A stretch of DNA of 64,000 nucleotides from Hyphomonadaceae bacterium UBA7672 (GCA_002483135.1 DLHI01000001.1:80783-144782), one strand, 5' to 3'; numbered from the stretch's first letter, positions 53,723-62,389 are shown. Numbers and translations are program-made. The notes: a model not told the origin generated them from the letters alone.

Positions 53723-55057
53723 ATGGCTACTACCCTCAACCAACCGAAAGTCGGCATCGTTTCGCTGGGCTGCCCCAAGGCGCTCGTCGATTCAGAGCGC
53801 ATCATCACGCGCCTGCGCGCGGAAGGATACCAGATCGCGCCCGACTACAAGGGCGCGGATCTTGTTCTTGTGAACACCTGTGGGTTCCTCGATTCAGCGC
53901 GGGCGGAAAGCCTCGATGCGATCGGGGAGGCTATCAACGAGAACGGCAAGGTGATCGTGACCGGCTGCCTTGGCGCCGAAGCCAATGTGATCACCGAGCG
54001 CCACCCCGGCGTGCTGGCCGTGACGGGACCACACCAGTACGAGCAAGTGATGACGGCGGTGCACACGCACTTGCCGGCGCCGGATCATCCGTTCGTGTCG
54101 CTTGTGCCGGAGTCGGGCGTGCGCTTGACCCCGCGCCATTACGCGTATCTGAAGATTTCCGAGGGCTGCAATAACCGCTGTTCGTTCTGCATCATCCCGA
54201 GCCTGCGTGGCGATCTCGCTTCGCGACGGATCGATGCGGTGCTGCGCGAGGCGGAGCAGCTGACGAAGGCTGGCGTGAAAGAAATCCTCGTCATTTCGCA
54301 GGATACGTCTGCGTATGGTCTCGATGTGAAATACGCGCCCTACAAGTGGCGCGACAAGGAACGACAAACACGCTTCAAGGACCTGTGCGAGGGGCTGGGC
54401 GAGCTGCAGCGCGAGAGCGGCGCGTGGGTTCGCCTGCATTATGTCTATCCGTATCCGCATGTGGACGACGTAATGCCGATGATGGCGGACGGACGTATCC
54501 TCCCCTATCTCGACATTCCGTTCCAGCATTCGAGCCCGGCCGTGCTGAAGCAGATGCGGCGGCCGGCGAACATCGACAAGACGGCGGATCGCATTGCGAA
54601 ATGGCGCGGTGAAGTGCCTGAGCTGGTGCTGCGCTCTTCCTTCATCGTGGGCTTCCCGGGCGAGACGGAGGAAGACTTCGAACACCTGCTCGGCTGGCTG
54701 AAAGAAGCAAAAATCGAGCGTGCTGGCTGCTTCAAGTACGAAAACGTCACGGGCGCGGCCTCCGCCGCTCTGCCCGGCCATGTGCCGGAAGAGGTGAAGG
54801 AAGAACGCTGGCATCGCTTCATGGCGGTGCAGACCGAGATCGCCGATGCGCGCGCGCAGGCGATGATCGGCCAGACCATCGACGTCATCATCGACGAGGT
54901 GGACGAAGATGGCGCGGTGGGCCGATCGAAAGCCGATGCGCCGGAGATCGACGGATCGGTTTTCATCGACGACACGAGCCTGAAGCCCGGCGATATCGTG
55001 AAGGCGAAGGTCCACGCCGGCGAACAGGTAGACCTGTGGGCCGAGGTGGTGCGCTAG
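53723..55057 (+). CDS. rimO: Ribosomal protein S12 methylthiotransferase
   Basis: 444 residues. N-terminal UPF0004 domain with SLGCPKALVDSE and VNTCGFLDSA cysteines; radical-SAM cluster motif CNNRCSFC near residue 147, QDTSAYG nearby, and C-terminal TRAM domain. It adds a methylthio group to Asp of ribosomal protein S12. Divergent from recQ; ends immediately against the convergent gene at 55058. Confidence 0.96.
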   Translation: MATTLNQPKVGIVSLGCPKALVDSERIITRLRAEGYQIAPDYKGADLVLVNTCGFLDSARAESLDAIGEAINENGKVIVTGCLGAEANVITERHPGVLAVTGPHQYEQVMTAVHTHLPAPDHPFVSLVPESGVRLTPRHYAYLKISEGCNNRCSFCIIPSLRGDLASRRIDAVLREAEQLTKAGVKEILVISQDTSAYGLDVKYAPYKWRDKERQTRFKDLCEGLGELQRESGAWVRLHYVYPYPHVDDVMPMMADGRILPYLDIPFQHSSPAVLKQMRRPANIDKTADRIAKWRGEVPELVLRSSFIVGFPGETEEDFEHLLGWLKEAKIERAGCFKYENVTGAASAALPGHVPEEVKEERWHRFMAVQTEIADARAQAMIGQTIDVIIDEVDEDGAVGRSKADAPEIDGSVFIDDTSLKPGDIVKAKVHAGEQVDLWAEVVR

Positions 55058-55477
55058 TTACTCGACCGGCGCCGGCTCGATTTCGTCCTTCAACGGCACG
55101 CAGATCGAATCGGCCTTCACGCCCAGCTGATCGAAGGCGGCGAAGTCGGCCATGATCGCGTCGAAGCGGTCTGCCGTGATTGACTGGGCGTTGGCCTCTT
55201 CTATGAGGGCGGCGCTCATCGCGTCCTGATCAGTGATGGCCCCATCGAAACTGAGATGCTCGACCAGCCGTGCCACGAGCCGGAAGGCGTCGTCCTCCGT
55301 TGCGCCGGCGTAGAAGCCAACCACGCAGCCGCATTCGCCCGGCGTTCCATCCGGCCGCTTCATGCACCAGTCGTAGACGCGCCTGCTCGCATCGCCCGGC
55401 GAGGTGGTGGGCTGCGCAGACGCTGGCGCGATGGGCATGGCCAGGAACGCGCAGAGCGCGGCGACGCGAAGCTTCAT
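55058..55477 (-). CDS. Secreted cysteine-containing hypothetical protein
   Basis: 139 residues, signal peptide ending PASAQ. Contains YDWCMKRPD, ECGCVVGF and SICVPLK cysteines. The helix-rich middle suggests a small periplasmic helical domain. No family recognised. Stop codon abuts the rimO stop with no gap. Confidence 0.65.
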   Translation of the reverse strand: MKLRVAALCAFLAMPIAPASAQPTTSPGDASRRVYDWCMKRPDGTPGECGCVVGFYAGATEDDAFRLVARLVEHLSFDGAITDQDAMSAALIEEANAQSITADRFDAIMADFAAFDQLGVKADSICVPLKDEIEPAPVE

Positions 55478-55551
55478 TGATGACCCTCCAGAGCAGCCGT
55501 CACTCTGGCCGCTGGACCGAACAAATCCAACCCGGCCAACTGCGTCGATGA

Positions 55552-55570
55552 CTTATTGTTTTTCGATATG
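55552..55570 (+). promoter_or_regulatory. Shared dyad site 1 (CTTATTG-TTTTT-CGATATG)
   Basis: An imperfect inverted repeat with a TTTTT centre, 103 bases before the first GIN-domain gene. The right half is identical to the perfect dyad at 57649-57667 (CATATCG-TTTTT-CGATATG), and the shared bases continue into GAAC. The site lies where an operator would be expected. Confidence 0.45.
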
Positions 55571-55672
55571 AACTAAGCTATTGGTAGGCTGTCAGCCGCC
55601 TGGGTCAGAGGCGCAAAAGCCCGGCGCATGGCGGCTGCGAGAAAAACAACAAGCATGACAAGGGCAAAACCC

Positions 55673-56332
55673 ATGCACCGCACCCTCCTCGTAATTCCTG
55701 CAGTATTCGCGACCGCGCTTGGCGGCTGTGTCGTCGGCGGCGCCGTCGGCCAGACCTATTCGGAATCGCAGCGCCACACCTATTCGGGCTTCTCGAAGGT
55801 GGACGTGTCGGCGGGCGTTGAAGTCGTGCTGGCGCAGGGCGCGTTCGACGTGAAGGCGGAGACGACCGAGGGCGAGGGCTTCGAGAACCTGATCGTCGAG
55901 GTCAACGGCGACACGCTGCGCATCAGCCGCAAACAGACGACGATGTTCAACTTCAGCGGTGGCCCGCGCTATCGCGTGATGGTGTCGGCGCCGGCTTATT
56001 CGGAGTTCGAGGTTTCATCCGGCGCGAGCCTGCATGGCGACAGTCTGAAGCTGGACGCCGTGGAAGTTGATGCTTCCTCTGGGGCGAGCGTGCAGATCGC
56101 AGGCACGTGCACCACGCTTGAACTCGACATGTCGTCGGGCGCGAGCTTTAGCGGCGATGACCTCCGTTGCGAGACGGCGGATGTTGACGCTTCCTCGGGC
56201 GCGAGCGCTCATGCCTTTGCGGCGCGCAGCGCACGTGGCAACGCCTCGTCCGGCGCCAGCGTGTCGTTCAGCGGCAACCCGGCTCAGCTGGATCGCGACA
56301 CGTCGAGCGGCGGCTCGGTTAGCGCGCGCTGA
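55673..56332 (+). CDS. GIN-domain (DUF2807) lipoprotein, Ser-Gly type
   Basis: 219 residues from MHRTLLVIP with an AGGG box. Lipobox LGGC. The body is a beta-helix with about 18-residue periodicity, each turn marked by SSGAS (SSGASL, SSGASV, SSGASF, SSGASA, SSGASV). This is the DUF2807/GIN domain, usually an adhesin-like or head-domain protein in the envelope. Adjacent paralogue 11 bases downstream. Operator-like dyad upstream. Confidence 0.85.
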   Translation: MHRTLLVIPAVFATALGGCVVGGAVGQTYSESQRHTYSGFSKVDVSAGVEVVLAQGAFDVKAETTEGEGFENLIVEVNGDTLRISRKQTTMFNFSGGPRYRVMVSAPAYSEFEVSSGASLHGDSLKLDAVEVDASSGASVQIAGTCTTLELDMSSGASFSGDDLRCETADVDASSGASAHAFAARSARGNASSGASVSFSGNPAQLDRDTSSGGSVSAR

Positions 56333-56343
56333 GGCGGACACTG

Positions 56344-57054
56344 ATGAAAGCCAGTTTCATGATCCTGCCTGTCGCGGCGATGGCCGCGCTGGGCGGATGT
56401 ACGGGTATGGGAAATGGCCCCACGGAGACCCGCGAATATTCGCTCTCCGGGTTTGACAGCATTGTCGCCGAAAGCGGGATCGACGTGGTGCTGAGCCAGG
56501 GCCCGACATTCAGCGTCAAATCGGAAGCGCCGGAAGGCAAGCTCGACCGGATCAAGGTCGAGCAATCGGGCAATACGCTGAAGATCGATGTCGAGCATCA
56601 GCTGACGTTTGGCTGGAGCGGGCGATACCAGGTGAATGTGACCGCGCCGGCTTATGCCTCGATCTCCGCTGCGGGCGGCGCTGATGTGGATGCGGAGAAC
56701 CTCACGGGCGAGCGGCTTGTGCTGTCCGTCTCCGGCGGTGCGGATATCGACATCAAGGATGCGCGTATCGGTACGCTGGAGGCTTCGGCTTCGGGCGGTG
56801 GAGACATCGAAATCGAAGGAAGCTGCACAACCGCGACGCTGACCGCATCGGGCGGCGGCAACATTGATGGCGAGAAACTCGATTGCGATACCGTGACGGC
56901 TTCGGCCAATGGCGGTGGCGATATCGACGTTGGCGCGCGCGTGGCGGCCAAGGGCGCAGCGAGCAGCGGCGGCGACGTACGCTTCCTTGGATCGCCATCG
57001 ACTTTCACGGCGGACGAATCCTCCGGCGGGGATGTATCGGTCGACGGCCGCTAG
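56344..57054 (+). CDS. GIN-domain (DUF2807) lipoprotein, Gly-Gly-Asp type
   Basis: 236 residues. Lipobox LGGC. Beta-helix turns carry SGGAD, SGGGD, SGGGN and NGGGD in place of the SSGAS of the preceding protein, at similar spacing. The two are tandem duplicates that have changed their turn residues in parallel. Start MKASFMIL directly follows the previous stop. Functional role in the envelope unknown. Confidence 0.85.
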   Translation: MKASFMILPVAAMAALGGCTGMGNGPTETREYSLSGFDSIVAESGIDVVLSQGPTFSVKSEAPEGKLDRIKVEQSGNTLKIDVEHQLTFGWSGRYQVNVTAPAYASISAAGGADVDAENLTGERLVLSVSGGADIDIKDARIGTLEASASGGGDIEIEGSCTTATLTASGGGNIDGEKLDCDTVTASANGGGDIDVGARVAAKGAASSGGDVRFLGSPSTFTADESSGGDVSVDGR

Positions 57055-57202
57055 GGCTTCCCACAAAAACTCATCCCGCCTCGGCCGGAGGGCCAAGGCG
57101 GGATCCGGGAAAGCCCGGCGGGTGTCTGGAGCCCGCAATCAGGCTGGCTGGGTGATATCCCGGGACCCGATACGCATGTCGGGCCGAGTGTCGTGGGTCG
57201 TA

Positions 57203-57595
57203 TCAGCGGCCGACCGGATTGATGATCAGGACCGTGGCGTGCCGCGGCAGGCCAAGCTCCTCATAGGTCCATGTGAGGCGGCGGCCTTCGGGAACGAGAG
57301 CCTTGCAGTTGTCGGGTTCGACGCGTTGGAAGCCGATGTTGAAGCGATCATCGCCGCGATGGTCGACATCGACGTCGAAATCGCCGCGCTCGGTGCAGCC
57401 GTTTGAGTGGACCGTAATGGTGATCTCCTGACTGCGATCGCTGATCTCGGCGCCATAGAGGTAGCCATAGAGGTAGCCATAGCCATCATCGCCATGGCTC
57501 CAGCCATGGTCGCGGACCTCTGCGTCGACAATGACGCAACCGCCAAGCATCGCCGCCGAGACGGCCGCGAGCGCGAATGTTCCTGCACGTTTCAT
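57203..57595 (-). CDS. Lipoprotein, Tyr-rich repeat, unknown function
   Basis: 130 residues, lipobox LGGC (Cys20). The residues after the anchor include GYGYLYGYLYGAE, coded by an in-frame 12-bp tandem repeat. The rest has CTERG and NCKAL cysteines and beta-strand character. No family recognised. The perfect dyad 57649-57667 lies 54 bases upstream with a TATGAT at its left arm, hinting that it controls this gene. Confidence 0.65.
   Translation of the reverse strand: MKRAGTFALAAVSAAMLGGCVIVDAEVRDHGWSHGDDGYGYLYGYLYGAEISDRSQEITITVHSNGCTERGDFDVDVDHRGDDRFNIGFQRVEPDNCKALVPEGRRLTWTYEELGLPRHATVLIINPVGR
57452..57482. repeat. 12-bp in-frame tandem repeat
   Basis: Unit GCCATAGAGGTA occurs twice plus seven bases (GCCATAG); in the protein it encodes the repeated Gly-Tyr-Leu-Tyr. 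Copy number may vary between strains. Confidence 0.7.
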
Positions 57596-57648
57596 GTGTC
57601 CCTGCCCCTGTGGTCGGGTGTGTGGCGTCGTGGATGCCGATCACGCAT

Positions 57649-57667
57649 CATATCGTTTTTCGATATG
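57649..57667 (-). promoter_or_regulatory. Shared dyad site 2 (CATATCG-TTTTT-CGATATG)
   Basis: A perfect 7-bp inverted repeat around TTTTT, overlapping a minus-strand TATGAT (57647-57652) 52 bases before the lipoprotein start. No good -35 is present, which would fit a factor-dependent promoter. Matches site 1 upstream of the GIN genes. Confidence 0.5.
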
Positions 57668-57699
57668 AACCCGCGATGAACGTGTTGTTTAGTTGGATG

Positions 57700-58329
57700 G
57701 TTCCGGTGCGGCCCGACCAACGCCGGAGGCCCGCCAGCAAGCGCACGAGTTCGGCCTCAATGCCGGCGTCGACCGCGCCGAACACGGCGGCGATGGTGAC
57801 AAGGACTGGGCGGCGCCGGGATCTGAGCTGCACAGCATGCCCTCGGTGATGTCGCGACCGGCGCCGAGAATTCCATCGCACGACCGTCCTGATCGAGAAT
57901 GATAGCGGCGGCGTCCTTGCCCTGGATGAGGCCAGCCTCTTCCGAGCGCATGACGAACAAGAACCACTCTTCGCGGACATCGAGATCGAAGCGCATACCA
58001 GCAGGCCACGCGAAGCGGGACGAAGAGATCGTTGTCGATCTGCGACTGCTTGCGTTCGACGCGGGCGCGATAATCCACATCGACCCAGCCATCGGCGAAG
58101 TGTGCGCGATGCCCTCGGCCTGACGCGTTGAAGCAATGAAGGCAGGGTTGTCGAGATTGGCGCTGGCGAGACAGAAATAATCGAAGCCGAGATGGCGGCC
58201 TGCAGCCTACATGGCCTCGTGCAAGGCTTCAGGCAGATGAAAGCACGCATCCAGGCAGCGCTTCGGCGGCCGCAATCTGCAAACCACTCTCCCAGAAGCG
58301 TCCGGACCGACCACCAAGTAATCAAGGAC
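57700..58329 (-). pseudogene. Wrecked regulator gene, LuxR/autoinducer-binding-like
   Basis: Read on the minus strand, protein-like segments appear in all three frames in order: PEALHEAM, a TAG stop, AAGRHLGFDYFCLASANLDN; then FADGWVDVDYRARVERKQSQ; then GMRFDLDVREEWFLFVMRSEE; then GRDITEGMLCSSDP; then LVTIAAVFGAVDAGIEAELV. At least four frame changes and one stop codon separate them. The first segment resembles the autoinducer-binding part of LuxR-type regulators. That name is a weak inference; the decay is seen directly. Confidence 0.5.
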
Positions 58330-58335
58330 CGAGGG

Positions 58336-58698
58336 AGGACATGACGATCAGCAATCCACAGCAATAGACTCTGAGACGCCCTGTCGCATGGGACAAGGCA
58401 GTATCAGTCATTGCCGGAATCGTCCGCTTTTCCGATAAGCAATGCTTCCAAGGCCCGTCCCCCCAACCCAGGGCCGAGGAAGAAGGGGGCGTCGGGCGAC
58501 TGGCGCCCCCGACTTGTTTAGGGCCAGCGCGACTGGCGAATCCCGTCAGCGCGCCGCCTTGGATAGTTGGCCCGCCTCTGGCCACTCCAGCCTGGATGCT
58601 CCAGATTTGGCATCGATAGAGCCGCGCTCAGGTGCAGGCTATTACCCAAATTGAGTATTGACGAATGGCCATCGCGTCAACTCGCGAAACGGCAACGT
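58336..58698. other. Intergenic region beside pseudogene
   Basis: About 360 bases between the pseudogene remnant and the end of ppk2. No gene, RNA or strong hairpin was recognised; it may include further decayed sequence. Confidence 0.4.
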
Positions 58699-59535
58699 CT
58701 AGTCGATCTCGAACTGGTCGAGGCGATAACCCGGATCGGGATAGGCTGGTTTCATCGCTTCCAGTTCACCGCGAATGAGCCGGGCGGCGATGGCGTCGCG
58801 GCGCGTGCGGCTGTCGGCGGGGATGACGTGCCAGGGCGCGTGTGGCGTGGAGCAGCGCTGCAGCGCGGTTTCATAAGCGCCTTGGTACTTGTCCCACAGC
58901 TTGCGGTCCTCGAGATCGGCGGGGTTGAACTTCCAGCGCTTGGCGGGAACCTCAAGCCGCTCGCGCAGGCGTTCGCCCTGCTCTTCCTTCGAGATGTGCA
59001 GCATCAGCTTCAGGACACGCGTGCCGTTCTCGGCGAGCAGTTTCTCGAATGCGTTGATCTGTTCGTAGCGCTGCTCGACCTGTTTGGGCGGCGCAAGGTT
59101 GCGCACCTTCACGACCAGCACGTCTTCATACTGCGAGCGGTTGAAGACGTGGATGTAGCCCTTCTTTGGCGCGCGCATGTGCAGCCGCCAGAGATAGTCG
59201 TGCGCCAACTCTTCTTCGCTGGGCTTGCCGAAGCCGAAGACGTTTACGCCGAGGGGGCTGGTGTATTTGAAACACTCCTTGGTCGTGCCGTCCTTACCCG
59301 CTGTATCGATGCCCTGCATGATCACAAGCAGCGCTCCACCCTTGCAGGCGAACATCGCATCCTGAAGCTCGTTGATCGCGAGCGCGTCTTCCTCGAGAGA
59401 CGCCTTGGCGTCCTTCTTGGAGTCGAAGATGTGGTCGCCCTTTGTCGGGCGGTCTTTTAGAGCGAAGGACTTCGCCTTCTTCGGATCCACGATTGTCGCT
59501 TCGCGGACTGAGTCTATCGAGGGTTGGTCGGACAT
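58699..59535 (-). CDS. Polyphosphate kinase 2 family protein
   Basis: 278 residues. Walker A GIDTAGKDGT, Walker B-region FNRSQYEDVLVVKV, and lid RWKFNPADLEDRKLWDKY are all present. The enzyme transfers phosphate between polyphosphate and nucleotides in the cytoplasm. PPK2 class I (ADP to ATP) and class II/III cannot be separated by sight. A single gene, with a neighbouring decayed regulator downstream. Confidence 0.93.
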   Translation of the reverse strand: MSDQPSIDSVREATIVDPKKAKSFALKDRPTKGDHIFDSKKDAKASLEEDALAINELQDAMFACKGGALLVIMQGIDTAGKDGTTKECFKYTSPLGVNVFGFGKPSEEELAHDYLWRLHMRAPKKGYIHVFNRSQYEDVLVVKVRNLAPPKQVEQRYEQINAFEKLLAENGTRVLKLMLHISKEEQGERLRERLEVPAKRWKFNPADLEDRKLWDKYQGAYETALQRCSTPHAPWHVIPADSRTRRDAIAARLIRGELEAMKPAYPDPGYRLDQFEID

Positions 59536-59631
59536 GCGCGCTCCCGGCTGGATCAGCAGCCTAACGCCTAGCGCCGCGCGAGTCCCCTTCTTCGCCCAGT
59601 AAGCGAAGACGGTTCGTTCAAGATGCGTTGC

Positions 59632-60006
59632 CTACCTGGGCCATTTGCTGACGATCGTCGCTGCGTCGAAATAGTCGCGGTAAACGGTGATCAGGCCGTT
59701 GTGCACTTCGTAGACGCCAGTAACTGGCAGCTCCACCCAGCCGGTGGCCAGAAGGTGCCGGTCCAGGCGTTCGAGGAACACGATTGGACCTACTGAGGCT
59801 TCGCGCAGGATGACCAACTGGTTCTCGATGCTCGGCGCAAAGAAGGGTTCGAGCACGCTGCGGATGCCTGCAGGGCCGCGAACCGAGGACATCGGGATGT
59901 TGGTATACTCGCAGTCGGCTGACACGTATTTCAGCGCGGTGTCGTAGTCCTTTATCTCCATTGCCGCGTTGAAGACCTTCACGATCTCGAGTGGCGTGCC
60001 GGTCAT
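59632..60006 (-). CDS. SnoaL/limonene-epoxide-hydrolase-like protein
   Basis: 124 residues from MTGTPLEIVKVF with an AAGGAGA box; the longer frame is not supported. Fold and motif: FNAAMEIKDYDTALKYVSADCEYTNIP near the N-terminus and later YRDYFDAATIVSKW. This NTF2-like type includes limonene-1,2-epoxide hydrolases and polyketide cyclases. Single gene; cytosolic; substrate unknown. Confidence 0.82.
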   Translation of the reverse strand: MTGTPLEIVKVFNAAMEIKDYDTALKYVSADCEYTNIPMSSVRGPAGIRSVLEPFFAPSIENQLVILREASVGPIVFLERLDRHLLATGWVELPVTGVYEVHNGLITVYRDYFDAATIVSKWPR

Positions 60007-60251
60007 CGCTATCTCCTTGCTGTGCGTCCTGTGGCGCATGAAGCGTTCAAGCCAACCACGAACAGACCCGCCGGTCCGGGGACATGACCGGCGGCGGGTT
60101 CGACAGCTCAGCGTCGCGGTCGATCCGGTCGTCGATTTTCATGCGAACTCGGCTCGCCTGACCGCCTTGGCTTCCTTTGCTCGTAGAGGGCAAGCGGGGC
60201 GACAACAACTACCTCGCAGGTAATGCGATGCCGGGTGGCGCCGAAAAGCGA

Positions 60252-60280
60252 AAGGGCGGCCGGTTGCCCGTGCCGCCCCT
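60252..60280 (-). terminator. rpsD terminator hairpin
   Basis: Arms AAGGGCGGC (60252-60260) and GCCGCCCCT (60272-60280) flank an 11-base loop; on the minus strand it is followed by CTTTCGCTTTTC. It is placed about 30 bases after the rpsD stop. The wider gap 60007-60307 holds no other feature. Confidence 0.65.
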
Positions 60281-60307
60281 TCTTGTGTTCCAGAAATCTG
60301 GTTCGTC

Positions 60308-60925
60308 TTACGACGAGTAGAATTCGACCACCATGTTCGGTTCCATACGGGCGGCGTACGGAATGTCCGACAGGGTCGGCATGCGGACGAACTTGGCCGT
60401 GCCGGCTTTCGGATCGACTTCGACGTACTCGGGAACTTCGCGTTCGCCCGAGCTCATTGCTTCAATGACCAGCGCCATGTTGCGCGACTTCTCACGCACC
60501 TGCACCACATCGCCCGGCTTCACGATCATGGAGGCGATGTTCGCCTTCTTGCCGTTCAGCGTTACGTGCCCGTGGTTCACGAACTGGCGAGCCGCGAAGA
60601 TCGTCGGCACGAACTTGGCGCGGTAAACGACCGTGTCGAGACGCGATTCGAGCAGGCCGACCAAGAGCTCGGCCGTGTTGCCGACGCGGCGTGCGGCTTC
60701 TTCGTAGGTCTTGCGGAACTGTTTTTCCGTGATGTCGCCGTAGAAGCCCTTGAGCTTCTGCTTGGCCATCAGCTGGAGGCCGAAGTCCGACGGCTTGTTC
60801 GAACGCCGGGCGCCGTGCTGACCGGGGCGGGACTGGCGCTTGTTGATCGGGGATTTGGGACGACCCCAGACGTTTTCACCAACGCGGCGGTCGAGTTTGT
60901 ACTTGGCGTTCTGGCGCCTGGACAT
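60308..60925 (-). CDS. rpsD: 30S ribosomal protein S4
   Basis: 205 residues from MSRRQNAKYKLDRRVG with a GAGG box; a longer frame starts well outside the family. S4 body: YGDITEKQFRKTYEEA, RLDTVVYRAKFVPTIFAARQFVNHGHV (S4 RNA-binding domain) and final YSS. S4 is a primary 16S rRNA binder and assembly protein. Single gene in this context, as in many alphaproteobacteria. Confidence 0.98.
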   Translation of the reverse strand: MSRRQNAKYKLDRRVGENVWGRPKSPINKRQSRPGQHGARRSNKPSDFGLQLMAKQKLKGFYGDITEKQFRKTYEEAARRVGNTAELLVGLLESRLDTVVYRAKFVPTIFAARQFVNHGHVTLNGKKANIASMIVKPGDVVQVREKSRNMALVIEAMSSGEREVPEYVEVDPKAGTAKFVRMPTLSDIPYAARMEPNMVVEFYSS

Positions 60926-60954
60926 GGTAACCTCGTTTTCGGCGCGCTCCGGCT

Positions 60955-60969
60955 GGACCATCATGGTCC
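60955..60969 (-). promoter_or_regulatory. Perfect palindrome in rpsD leader
   Basis: GGACCAT-C-ATGGTCC lies 30 bases upstream of the rpsD start. As RNA it can form a short hairpin with a 7-base loop. It could be a leader regulatory structure or chance. Confidence 0.3.
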
Positions 60970-61208
60970 GGCGACTTCCACGGCGGCGGCGCACCACCCG
61001 TCATTTTCCACCCCTTGCGGGTGCGGAAGCGGGCAAAAACAGGATTATGCCGCCAAAGTCAAGCAGCCCGGGGCCACGGCGGGACAGGCCGCTACACTAC
61101 CCTGTGACCACCGCAGCGGCTCCGCAGCATTGCCGGGGGTTACCTTAGGGCATTAGAATACTCGGTATGCCGCTTCGACGCGGCCCATAAAAAACTCGGG
61201 AGCCCGCC

Positions 61209-62282
61209 GTGCGTCTTGCAATAGCCCTCTTTCTTGGAACCGCGCTGTCGGCCGGCTCCCTGGCAGCCCATGCCCAAACGCCGACGCCCGCTCCCGCTTC
61301 AGCTCAAGCCCCCTACAAGGCCCCGCGCCTGGCGTTCGGCCAGCCTGATCTGCAGGGTGTCTGGAGCAACGCTTCGCTCACCCCGCTGACCCGCCCGGCG
61401 GGCCTTGGCGACCGGCTGACCTACACCGAAGAGGAAGTTGCCAAGCTGGAAGGCAACGTGCTGATCGAGATCGAGGAAGGCAATGCGCCGACAGATCCGA
61501 ACGCGCCGGCGGACTTCGTCCAGAAATCGACCGTCACCCGTCCAGAGTTCCAGGCGGCCGGCGGCGATGTTGGCGGCTACAACCGCGGCTGGCTCGACCC
61601 GGGCAACCACGTCATGCGCGTCAATGGCGAGGCGCGCACGTCGATCCTTACCACCCCGAACGGCATGCCGCCTGCCCGCAAAGCGGGCGTCACGACGCCG
61701 CCCTCTGTCCAGATGCCGGCAGGCTCCAATTCGTTCGACAGCTACGAGCGCCGTTCGGCTGGCGAGCGCTGCATCGTCTCGTTCGGGCGCAATGGCGGCC
61801 CGCCGATGCTGGCCAACGGCTTCTACAACAACAACTACCAGATCACGCAAACCCCGGACTATGTGGTGATCACGGTCGAGATGAACCACGACGCGCGCAT
61901 CGTTCGCTTGAACTCCCAACACCGCAAGGACGACGTGCGCCCTTATTTCGGCGATTCGATCGGCTGGTGGGATGGCGACACGCTCGTGGTCGAAACCACA
62001 CATATCCCGCGCTCGCAGCAGTTCATGGGGTCGTGGGAAAACCTGAAGATCACCGAGCGCTTCACACGGGTCGGCGAAGATCGCATCCACTACTCGTTCA
62101 CGGCGGAAGATCCGACGTTCTGGGAACAGCCCTGGGGTGGCGAGTACGAGTTCGCGCCGCTGGGCCAGCCGCTGTACGAATACGCCTGCCATGAAGGCAA
62201 CCACGCCCTGCCCGGCATTCTCTTGGGCGAGCGGGTGAAGGATTGGGCTGTGAGCGACGCGGCCGCCAAGCCGAGCCGCTAG
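61209..62282 (+). CDS. Secreted PD-x-x-GVW family protein (paralogue 3)
   Basis: 357 residues starting GTG, with a GGGAG box. Signal peptide ends LAAHAQ. N-terminal motif GQPDLQGVW, centre YFGDSIGWWDGDTLVVE, RFTRVGEDRIHYSFT and C-terminal CHEGNHALPGILLGER match the protein at 25126 in the same order. Probably periplasmic. Convergent with a TonB-dependent receptor separated by a shared terminator. Enzymatic role unknown. Confidence 0.8.
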   Translation: MRLAIALFLGTALSAGSLAAHAQTPTPAPASAQAPYKAPRLAFGQPDLQGVWSNASLTPLTRPAGLGDRLTYTEEEVAKLEGNVLIEIEEGNAPTDPNAPADFVQKSTVTRPEFQAAGGDVGGYNRGWLDPGNHVMRVNGEARTSILTTPNGMPPARKAGVTTPPSVQMPAGSNSFDSYERRSAGERCIVSFGRNGGPPMLANGFYNNNYQITQTPDYVVITVEMNHDARIVRLNSQHRKDDVRPYFGDSIGWWDGDTLVVETTHIPRSQQFMGSWENLKITERFTRVGEDRIHYSFTAEDPTFWEQPWGGEYEFAPLGQPLYEYACHEGNHALPGILLGERVKDWAVSDAAAKPSR

Positions 62283-62306
62283 ACCCGGCGACCTTTCACA
62301 AAAGGA

Positions 62307-62335
62307 AACGGCGCGTGGAGACCCCACGCGCCGTT
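62307..62335. terminator. Terminator hairpin between convergent genes
   Basis: Perfect 12-bp stem (62307-62318 with 62324-62335), 5-base loop; followed by TCTC on the plus strand. Confidence 0.75.
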
Positions 62336-62389
62336 CTCGCATCCGGCGTTCCGTTCGGGACCAGCCCGAACGGAACACAGTTGCCTTCA

